This document shows positions 7,001 to 10,744 of a stretch of 10,744 nucleotides of DNA, piece after piece (within the stretch, counting starts at the first letter, position 1; every line of letters starts with the position of its first letter). The position numbers and the translations under genes were made by a program. Under the pieces are notes generated by a model. It was not told the DNA's origin and searched no databases. It saw only the letters and a list, made by a program, of their open reading frames with translations. Origin of the DNA: Candidatus Dojkabacteria bacterium (GTDB taxonomy: Bacteria > Patescibacteria > Dojkabacteria > SC72); NCBI GenBank assembly GCA_023229785.1, contig JALNYV010000034.1, positions 1-10,744 on the forward strand, given 5' to 3'.

Positions 7001-8750
7001 TGAATGGATGCTAATAACAGATACGGCTAGTGCACCAACTTATGTTGTTACAAGAGACTTGGCTGGCAGTTATGCTTCTAATGATAATCCAGTATGGAAA
7101 ACAGGAACAACGGTCGCATCTATGGGAAGAGGGGCTGTTCCAAATAAAACAGGGTTTATTTTTATGGACAGCTCTTCCGCCAATAGTCCGTTCATTGATA
7201 TTTATGGACGTAATTCAACCACTTACAATGATTACACCCTTCATGCAAGAATGGGGTGGTTAAAGGGAATAGTGGATGCAGACGTAGGCTTAAGTAGCAC
7301 AGATGTTTGGGGTTTATATTCTGATAGTGTGTACTTAAAAGGAACTATTGTAGCAAGCAGTGGTAAGATTGGTGGTTGGGTAATCGGGGCGACGAGTTTA
7401 ACGGATTTGGCCGGTTTAGTCGGTATGTCCTCTGCTGTAACAGGCGGAGACGATATTAGGTTTTGGGCGGGTCATGTAACCCCATCAAGTGCACCTTTTA
7501 GAGTTACAGAAGCAGGGAATTTAGTAGCGACAAGTGCAACTATTAGTGGCGCAATTACTGCGACAAGTGGTACAATTGGTGGTTGGACAATAGATTCAAC
7601 ACAAATAAGAAACAGCGGTTCAACGGTGGTTTTAAGGGCAGCGGGAGAACTTGCTTTTGGCGCAACACCTCCCGCTTCAATTTCATCTGGAACTGGTCTT
7701 TTTCTTAGTTCTGCTGGAATGTATGGAATGTTATCTAATGTACCGCAAGCCATTTTTAGTGCTACAACAGGAGCTATAACTGCGGGGGCGGGGGCGGTAA
7801 AACTGGATGTAAGTGGGATTACCGTTATTGCTGGTATAGCTGAAACTAGTGGGGCAACACTAAAATGGAATGATTCTGGTGGAACTCCATACTTTCACAT
7901 TTCGTCTGCACAACCAGATGCGGGAGATTACAAGGCTTATTTTAGAATTTCAGACGAAGCGGGGGGTGTAAATAATGCTATAACAATTGAAAGCAACAAT
8001 GGAACGCCCCATATAATATTGTCCGGTAATGTTGTGCAGGCAGAGACAGGTATTTCGGCAGTGGTGAACGGCTCAGGTGGCGGTCTTTACGCAGGTGCGG
8101 CAAGTGACGTACAACTCTATCGAAGTAGTGCAACCTTATGGAGAACACCTGATGGACTAACCGTAGACTTGGGATTGAATGTAGGCTCTGCCTCTGGAGC
8201 AGGAACAGGAGATATAAAAGCCTCTGGCAATGCTACGATTACTGGCTCTGGACAATTTGCTAATGTTGGTATTGGCATGGCCCCAAGCGCAACAGTTCTT
8301 GATGTAACAGGAAACATGAGATGTACTGGTACTGCTATTCCAATAGGAGGGATAACATCTCAAGGGGTCTACGATAATACAAGCGCAACTGCTAACTATG
8401 TCGTAGTATTATCTAATGGTGTATTTAGACTGTTATCATCTTCTATAAAATACAAAAAAAATGTAAAAAACCTGGCTCTTGACATTGATAAATTAATGTC
8501 TATCCAACCAAGAACATTCAATTCTAAGTGTAAAGACGATAACCAAAAACTTACCCACATAGGTTTGATAGCTGAAGAACTATATCCAATATATCCCGAA
8601 CTTGTCAATGTGAACGAAGAAACGTCAGAAATTAGTGGAATTAACTATGGCGGTGTAGGCGTTCTTGCATTACAATTAGCGCAAGACAACAACAATAGAA
8701 TAAACGAACTTGAAAAGAAGTTGGAAAGATTAATTCAAGAGGATAAATAA
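4056..8750 (+). CDS. Tal-type baseplate hub fused to tail-tip fiber with C-terminal S74 chaperone-peptidase
   Basis: This 1564-residue tail-tip protein follows Dit with no gap; AGGAGG (4046-4051) lies four bases before the ATG. Residues 1-270 and about 540-690 resemble the phage tail-endopeptidase/hub (Tal, gp44-like) family. They include ISELEFKYP early and, in the second part, RYEFSGKF, then a FISELELGRLITI segment and LELTFSNSF. Between them, about 270-540 is a charged, helical, coiled-coil-like insertion. Residues about 690-1460 are a beta-rich fiber with several IGGW repeats and two copies of a DDIRFWAGHVTP module. The last 104 residues (from Ser1461) match the intramolecular chaperone/peptidase S74 family: SSSIKYKKN, then HIGLIAEELYP, then a terminal short coiled coil. 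By analogy it trimerises the fiber and then cuts itself off before the Ser. No enzymatic host-wall domain is evident. Family assignment is firm; the fiber receptor is unknown. Confidence 0.9.
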   Translation: MEALFNIFNQQEYPSIILCNPDKTALYSLGLAYEITNNLKYNAISELEFKYPQSHDGGLTIDPVYELLIGKRLILVDGIGYYVISNIEEDLDGSVAIKNVTAQSLESELFSRRITGFPANFTHTIMEVLDYVLENSPGWTRGYVDPFLQTESSIKGATATEVPIYRTFDTKNTTIYKFLIEDLEKAFGCVLEFDSFEKKVNAYSSTFPNTNTNIVLSFDNLVQEVEFKEVTDEICTALYCYGGGTVDIRDVNPLGGNAIYNFDYFKTSHWMSESLITALNKWETLVREITPYYQTNLSELQTILEEINKLEEQVEVRKVNLAANKKALEALLTIKEEDRTDAENRKIIRVRGYILKNETHIASAKVSIKEKRISLISFVAVQMEVVHGLYFTRKLSYISFREDLESMAANTGSILGSWRNTYVKPAIPLTNPLPKEKIREIALKIHEVNNNIKALLEYITDLITNWGTLNRPHRDTRIEIISQLNGEIRSINTLMALFTRIIPDDIVLLEPLDNIVIRLMGYKSVIKESQFGVTYTEGERININDHPVYLTPDQYTELSPYIFENTYTNKNLVVGKEPTLAEKRAISLQLYNQGKGVSGRTSQPRYEFSGKFINFLALQDFSSFISELELGRLITIKKNDDSYIRTALLEINIPYDSPEDLELTFSNSFRINNPKFIWANMMSEAVELGAASRPPLFLDGTMGGWVVGTDKLTGGLQNNANSFTNVTVINQSPTPTAYVSSLGYISFGNPPPEEYGDKAGAWLGYMNEPKFSLYSNTDNYLQWDGNRLLIKAQNFTLDAEGNITATSATLSGHITAAEGYIGGWTIGATSLTDTAGLVGMSSEVTLADDIRFWAGHVTPASAPFSVTEAGVINATSGTIGGNALGTTFISSTTFVSGALGSGWRIINTGEAEFQNVTVRGILKTAVFQKDTISVVNGQVLITSGDVLASDMTALDASTLTIKGNTTFYANEVIRLKDGLINDEWMLITDTASAPTYVVTRDLAGSYASNDNPVWKTGTTVASMGRGAVPNKTGFIFMDSSSANSPFIDIYGRNSTTYNDYTLHARMGWLKGIVDADVGLSSTDVWGLYSDSVYLKGTIVASSGKIGGWVIGATSLTDLAGLVGMSSAVTGGDDIRFWAGHVTPSSAPFRVTEAGNLVATSATISGAITATSGTIGGWTIDSTQIRNSGSTVVLRAAGELAFGATPPASISSGTGLFLSSAGMYGMLSNVPQAIFSATTGAITAGAGAVKLDVSGITVIAGIAETSGATLKWNDSGGTPYFHISSAQPDAGDYKAYFRISDEAGGVNNAITIESNNGTPHIILSGNVVQAETGISAVVNGSGGGLYAGAASDVQLYRSSATLWRTPDGLTVDLGLNVGSASGAGTGDIKASGNATITGSGQFANVGIGMAPSATVLDVTGNMRCTGTAIPIGGITSQGVYDNTSATANYVVVLSNGVFRLLSSSIKYKKNVKNLALDIDKLMSIQPRTFNSKCKDDNQKLTHIGLIAEELYPIYPELVNVNEETSEISGINYGGVGVLALQLAQDNNNRINELEKKLERLIQEDK
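6516..6665 (+). repeat. Fiber module repeat, copy A (IGGW...DDIRFWAG...TEAG)
   Basis: This 50-codon unit of the fiber shares 43 of 50 residues with copy B at 7368-7517. It runs from IGGWTIGATSLTD to SAPFSVTEAG. Such units occur in many phage tail fibers as beta-structured building blocks. Here 27 of the 43 shared residues use a different codon in the two copies, so the DNA is far more diverged than the protein. Confidence 0.9.
7368..7517 (+). repeat. Fiber module repeat, copy B (IGGW...DDIRFWAG...TEAG)
   Basis: This is the second copy of the 50-residue fiber module, running from IGGWVIGATSLTD to SAPFRVTEAG. Seven residues differ from copy A (for example Glu/Ala, Leu-Ala/Gly-Gly, Ser/Arg). 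Shorter related fragments flank it, including GTIGGWTIDSTQ around 7569-7604 and GTMGGWVVG around 6153-6179. Confidence 0.9.
8436..8747 (+). other. S74 intramolecular chaperone / self-cleaving domain of the fiber
   Basis: These 104 C-terminal residues match the family first described in endosialidase tailspikes and found in many phage fibers. The Ser cluster (Ser1461-1463) followed by IKYKKN is where the family places its catalytic Ser and Lys. The segment HIGLIAEELYPIYPELV is the conserved core, and the heptad-like tail NRINELEKKLERLI fits trimer formation. Cleavage just before one of these serines, most likely Ser1463, would release the chaperone after folding. The exact cut site is inferred by analogy. 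Confidence 0.82.
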
Positions 8751-8769
8751 TCTGAAATTAAATTGCTCA

Positions 8770-8798
8770 TTGACAAAATCAACAATGTGTGGTATAAT
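8770..8798 (+). promoter_or_regulatory. Perfect-consensus vegetative (sigma-A/sigma-70) promoter with extended -10
   Basis: TTGACA at 8770-8775 and TATAAT at 8793-8798 both match consensus exactly and are separated by 17 bp. TG at 8790-8791 plus one base adds an extended -10 element. Transcription should start near 8804-8806. That leaves a leader of roughly 38 bases to the ATG at 8843 and would cut into or remove any ribosome binding site for the ATG at 8813. CATTG (8768-8772) and CAATG (8783-8787) form an inverted repeat over the -35 and spacer, a possible operator. Confidence 0.85.
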
Positions 8799-8827
8799 TA
8801 AAAGGAAAAACTATGAAGTCAAAACAT

Positions 8828-8833
8828 TGGAGG
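8828..8833 (+). promoter_or_regulatory. Ribosome binding site that selects the ATG at 8843
   Basis: TGGAGG lies nine bases upstream of the ATG at 8843. The upstream in-frame ATG at 8813 has only AAAGGAA before it, which overlaps the predicted transcription start. The inner ATG is therefore the better start, and it gives a canonical signal-peptide N-terminus. Confidence 0.7.
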
Positions 8834-8842
8834 TTGAAACAA

Positions 8843-9328
8843 ATGAAATTTAATAAGTTTAAAATAAAACCACACTTATTAATTTTAGGAATAATAATCG
8901 TCTTGATTTTAGTTATTCCAATAAAACAAGTAGGAGCAGAGATGTTGGACAGGAGATTATTCCTTCCAACATCTCTAACTCAAACATTTCCAAAAGACCC
9001 AATGATAGTTAGGTCGAGGCTATCCTACATCAATAATGATTTATTAATAAATGCAGATGGAGAACCACGCAACATTCAACTCATAAGACTTAATTTATTT
9101 AGAGATGTTGTTTACAGAGGAATAATAACAAGCATAGAGGAGAATGAGTTTGGATATGTCTGGATAGGAACATTAGAAAACGTTCCCTATAGTTATTTTA
9201 CTATTATGAAAGTTGGGGAATTATTTATTGGTAATATTGGTAGCCCACAAGGGGTATATGAATTTTCTAATGTAGGGGGAGATATATATCGTATTATAAA
9301 AATAAATCCAATATTCCAATCAGACTAA
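8843..9328 (+). CDS. Small exported or membrane-anchored protein, unknown function, moron-like
   Basis: The 161-residue product opens MKFNKFKIKPHLLILGIIIV, with a basic start and then a strong hydrophobic core. VGA before Glu looks like a signal peptidase I site, so it is secreted or, if uncut, anchored in the membrane. The mature part (about 130 residues) has no cysteines and no catalytic motif I can name. Its last half (YRGIITSIEENEFGYVWIGT, then ELFIGNIGSPQGVYEF and IYRIIKINP) resembles the propeptide end of some secreted metalloproteases, where a 'Y.G.v......W.G.l....s......g...G.I......Y.I' pattern occurs; no protease domain follows. It has its own consensus promoter, unlike the tail genes around it. 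Lysogenic conversion, superinfection exclusion or surface binding are possible roles, all inferred. An upstream ATG at 8813 would add ten residues. Confidence 0.75.
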   Translation: MKFNKFKIKPHLLILGIIIVLILVIPIKQVGAEMLDRRLFLPTSLTQTFPKDPMIVRSRLSYINNDLLINADGEPRNIQLIRLNLFRDVVYRGIITSIEENEFGYVWIGTLENVPYSYFTIMKVGELFIGNIGSPQGVYEFSNVGGDIYRIIKINPIFQSD

Positions 9329-9364
9329 TAAACCAAAATAAAACAAATATAAACAAGGAGAAAA

Positions 9365-9733
9365 ATGAAAGTAAAATTATTAGACCTTTTGACTTCAAAA
9401 CCAGTTCTTCAAATGATTGGCGAATCGAAAGAATACGATGGTGTAACAACCTATAAAATAGGAAGAAATATTGATGTCATTAATCCTGAGCTAATACGGT
9501 TTGAAAAATCTCAAAAAGACTTATTTGAAAAATATTCTGAAACTGTCGTAGATGAATCGGGAGAAGAGACAAAGAAAATTCCTGATGAAAAATTAAACGA
9601 TGCCAACAAAGATTTGGAGGAAATAACGGAAAGCGAAGTTGAATTAGACATCATGTATATCAATCCAGAAAAATTTGGAGGGTTGTCTGCTGTTGAAATG
9701 ATGGCTATTGATTTCATGCTCAAATTAGAATAA
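9365..9733 (+). CDS. Small phage protein resembling DUF1617 family
   Basis: The 122-residue acidic protein is probably cytoplasmic; no signal or membrane segment is seen. The order of features (short N-terminal strand MKVKLLDLLTSKP, a helix with IGRNIDVINPELIRFEKS, then KDLFEKYSETVVDESGEE, a Lys/Asp/Glu-rich helix and a C-terminal SAVEMMAIDFMLKLE) fits the DUF1617 type of small protein found in siphophages of Gram-positive bacteria near tail and lysis genes. The role of that family is unknown. AAGGAG at 9355-9360 precedes the ATG by four bases. It lies 36 bases after the exported-protein gene with no terminator between them, so both are probably read from the promoter at 8770. The family assignment is from memory of the pattern and is moderate. 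Confidence 0.75.
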   Translation: MKVKLLDLLTSKPVLQMIGESKEYDGVTTYKIGRNIDVINPELIRFEKSQKDLFEKYSETVVDESGEETKKIPDEKLNDANKDLEEITESEVELDIMYINPEKFGGLSAVEMMAIDFMLKLE

Positions 9734-9751
9734 TGTTTATAATATTAAACA
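9734..9751 (+). other. Short AT-only-core inverted repeat before the terminator
   Basis: TGTTTA (9734-9739) and TAAACA (9746-9751) are inverted around TAATAT. It sits between the stop codon at 9731-9733 and the terminator hairpin. It could be an operator-like site or chance in AT-rich sequence. Confidence 0.25.
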
Positions 9752-9753
9752 AC

Positions 9754-9784
9754 ATAAAAGCCCTGTTTTATGCAGGGCTTTTAT
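9754..9784 (+). terminator. Rho-independent terminator, possibly bidirectional
   Basis: ATAAAAGCCCTG (9754-9765) and CAGGGCTTTTAT (9773-9784) form a perfect 12-bp stem around the loop TTTTATG. The right arm ends in TTTT, giving a short U-tract, and the left arm's A-run gives the same on the other strand. It closes the two-gene unit that begins at the promoter at 8770. Late read-through transcription of the structural genes beyond it would need partial termination or antitermination. Confidence 0.85.
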
Positions 9785-9802
9785 ACTACCTTTGTATTTT
9801 AC

Positions 9803-9809
9803 AAGGAGG
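9803..9809 (+). promoter_or_regulatory. Strong ribosome binding site fixing the ATG at 9815
   Basis: AAGGAGG five bases before the ATG at 9815 is close to ideal. The in-frame ATG at 9770 lies inside the terminator loop and has no ribosome binding site, so it is not a credible start. Confidence 0.85.
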
Positions 9810-9814
9810 TGAAA

Positions 9815-10180
9815 ATGGCAACTCAAATTTTGCCAGATGAAGAAATGATTGCCGACAGTGATAAGTTGCTAACTTTCACTGCTTATGATGAAAATGGTGC
9901 TGTTTTAAATTTAACCGGAGCAAAGAAACTTGTATGGCTTCTTTCTCCAAGCGGAGATACAAATAAACAAATATTAAAGAAGACTATGGCTGGTAATGGT
10001 GGTATATCAATAACCTTTCCTCTTGTTGGAAAATTCAGAGTTCGTTTAGATGACACAGATACAATTGGTTTGGACGGAGAGTACACACAGCAAATTCTTG
10101 TAACAGATTCCAATAATAACACCTATAGAGCCGGAGAAGGAAGATTTTTAATTTATCCTGCTATTGCGGAGGTGACATAA
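9815..10180 (+). CDS. Small Ig-like phage structural protein, paralog 1
   Basis: The 121-residue beta-rich protein is not confidently assigned to a named family. The pattern 'F.aYDENGAVLNLTGAK..vW.lsP', then an ITFPLVGKFRVRLDD stretch and DGEYTQQILVTDSNNNTY before a final 'EGRFLIYPAI', looks like the Ig-like or BppU-N-terminus-like sandwich domain common in phage baseplate, fiber-adaptor and neck accessory proteins. The shared 'YDE.G..LN..GAK' and 'EG...I.PAI' signatures show that it and the next gene are paralogs. Its stop overlaps the next start by one base, so the two are probably translationally coupled. No signal peptide is present. A virion or assembly role is inferred from context. Confidence 0.8.
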   Translation: MATQILPDEEMIADSDKLLTFTAYDENGAVLNLTGAKKLVWLLSPSGDTNKQILKKTMAGNGGISITFPLVGKFRVRLDDTDTIGLDGEYTQQILVTDSNNNTYRAGEGRFLIYPAIAEVT

Positions 10181-10509
10181 TGAGCGTATGCTTTTTAGAA
10201 GAAGATTCCATGATTGCGGGGTCAAGAAAAACAATGGTGTTTGATGTATACGATGAAAGCGGTAGTTTATTAAATATATCAGGAGCAAAAGTTGTTTTTT
10301 GTCCATACGGAGAATACTCAACGACTTCTCTTGAGAAAACAGGTACGGTAAATCCAGCAACCCGTTTTACAATAACATTTACTCCAGAAGACACTATAAG
10401 TTTAAGTGGTGTTTATTCCTTCCAAACCATTGTTGTCGATACATCTGGAAATAGATTCAGAGATTGTGAGGGTGATATGGTTATAAGCCCCGCAATAAGG
10501 GAAAATTAA
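10180..10509 (+). CDS. Small Ig-like phage structural protein, paralog 2
   Basis: The 109-residue protein is paralogous to the previous one: VYDESGSLLNISGAKVVFCP, then PEDTISLSGVYSFQTIVVD and CEGDMVISPAI match the same positions. It has a shorter central loop and two Cys residues (in the FCP and DCEG segments) that paralog 1 lacks at those places. GGAGGT at 10168-10173 lies six bases before the ATG, inside the end of the upstream gene, and TAATG joins the two. Coupled translation suggests that both are made in similar amounts, perhaps for a hetero-oligomer. Function is not known. Confidence 0.8.
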   Translation: MSVCFLEEDSMIAGSRKTMVFDVYDESGSLLNISGAKVVFCPYGEYSTTSLEKTGTVNPATRFTITFTPEDTISLSGVYSFQTIVVDTSGNRFRDCEGDMVISPAIREN

Positions 10510-10554
10510 ATGAAAACAAATAAATTAATTAATTATAAAGAAGAGGAGGAATAA
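10510..10554 (+). CDS. Possible 14-codon mini-ORF between structural genes
   Basis: An ATG directly after the preceding TAA opens 14 codons (MKTNKLINYKEEEE) and stops one base before the ATG at 10556. The Glu run is encoded by the purine-rich ribosome binding site of the next gene. It could be a translational coupler, carrying ribosomes from paralog 2 to the next gene. It may equally be chance, as only a weak AAGGGA lies upstream. Confidence 0.2.
   Translation: MKTNKLINYKEEEE
10544..10549 (+). promoter_or_regulatory. Ribosome binding site for the gene starting at 10556
   Basis: AGGAGG lies six bases before the ATG at 10556, an optimal placement. It supports this ATG as the start of the right-edge gene. 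Confidence 0.85.
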
Positions 10555-10555
10555 C

Positions 10556-10744
10556 ATGGGTGCAACGAGAATAATGTTAAACCATTTATTGCATATCGCT
10601 TTTGGAACTAGGGCTGCCGATATTGCCGCAATTCCAGCAGATTACTATTTTGGTTTATCTACAACAGAGGTCACTGATATAACCAACATAAGCGCAAGTG
10701 TAACGGCAATGTCTTATTTATTAAAGGTGGTTACTTTAACTGCC
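10556..10744 (+). CDS. Phage protein of unknown function, probably structural, 3' partial
   Basis: Only the first 63 codons are in the window, and the frame is open at the right edge. The start MGATRIMLNHLLHIAFGTRA leads to PADYYFGLSTTEV and then a Thr/Ser/Val-rich stretch. A short helix followed by 'YYFGLSTT' resembles small phage tail or fiber-associated proteins with an N-terminal '..LL...F...Y.GLStt' pattern, but this is a weak match. It continues the run of small structural genes after the Ig-like pair and has a strong ribosome binding site. No signal peptide is evident. Confidence 0.7.
   Translation, partial: MGATRIMLNHLLHIAFGTRAADIAAIPADYYFGLSTTEVTDITNISASVTAMSYLLKVVTLTA

Noticed and set aside
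7030..7263. 77-codon + strand frame inside the fiber gene
   Set aside because: It is out of frame within the clear fiber protein, has no ribosome binding site and no recognisable features.
7782..7797. G-rich stretch that might form a G-quadruplex
   Set aside because: It has only two long G-runs plus a GG, and is explained by Ala-Gly-Ala-Gly-Ala codons in the fiber.
8813..8842. ATG at 8813 as the start of the exported protein
   Set aside because: The predicted transcript begins near 8805, leaving almost no leader, and the ATG at 8843 has a strong ribosome binding site and a canonical signal-peptide start.
9770..9814. ATG at 9770 as the start of the first Ig-like protein
   Set aside because: It lies in the loop of the terminator hairpin with no ribosome binding site; the ATG at 9815 has AAGGAGG.
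1..10744. CRISPR array, tRNA, insertion sequence, reverse transcriptase/diversity-generating repeat, attachment site
   Set aside because: I looked for short direct-repeat arrays, cloverleaf arms, transposase motifs and template/variable repeat pairs and saw none I could support.

Overview
The window is a late structural (tail) module of a siphovirus or prophage infecting a low-GC, Gram-positive-type host, most likely a Firmicute. The evidence is the gene order tape measure, distal tail protein, tail-associated hub/fiber. All genes lie on the + strand, the third base of codons is AT-rich, and nearly every gene is preceded by a strong AGGAGG-type ribosome binding site. No host gene, integrase or attachment site is visible, so the sequence alone does not say whether this is an integrated prophage or a free phage.

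Layout. Positions 2-3175 hold the 3' part of the tail tape measure gene; its frame is open to the left edge. Embedded in it, at 2405-2800, is a 132-residue Hint (intein-like, self-splicing or self-cleaving) domain with all the usual catalytic residues but a Glu, not Cys/Ser/Thr, after the terminal His-Asn. Two hairpins (3171-3190 and 3193-3221) separate it from the distal tail protein gene (3243-4055). That gene is followed without a gap by a 1564-residue protein (4056-8750). This protein fuses a Tal-like baseplate hub, a long helical insertion, a repeat-containing tail-tip fiber and a C-terminal S74-type intramolecular chaperone peptidase.

A differently organised cassette follows. A perfect-consensus vegetative promoter (TTGACA, 17 bp, TATAAT, with extended -10) at 8770-8798 drives a small secreted or membrane-anchored protein (8843-9328) and a DUF1617-like phage protein (9365-9733). 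The cassette ends at a 12-bp-stem terminator (9754-9784). This looks like a 'moron', meaning an independently transcribed unit set into the late operon. Next come two tandem paralogous small Ig-like proteins (9815-10180 and 10180-10509), a possible 14-codon mini-ORF, and the first 63 codons of a further gene (10556 onward) that is probably structural.

How the genes work together. The tape measure sets tail length and its C-terminal end docks on the tail tip; the distal tail protein forms the hub ring; the Tal-fiber protein closes the tip and contacts the host. The most unusual point is that the tape measure carries a potential self-processing element between its coiled-coil body and its C-terminal segment. 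This could release or re-ligate the terminal 124 residues that would contact the tail tip. The second point of interest is the promoter-terminator cassette with an exported protein expressible outside the late programme.
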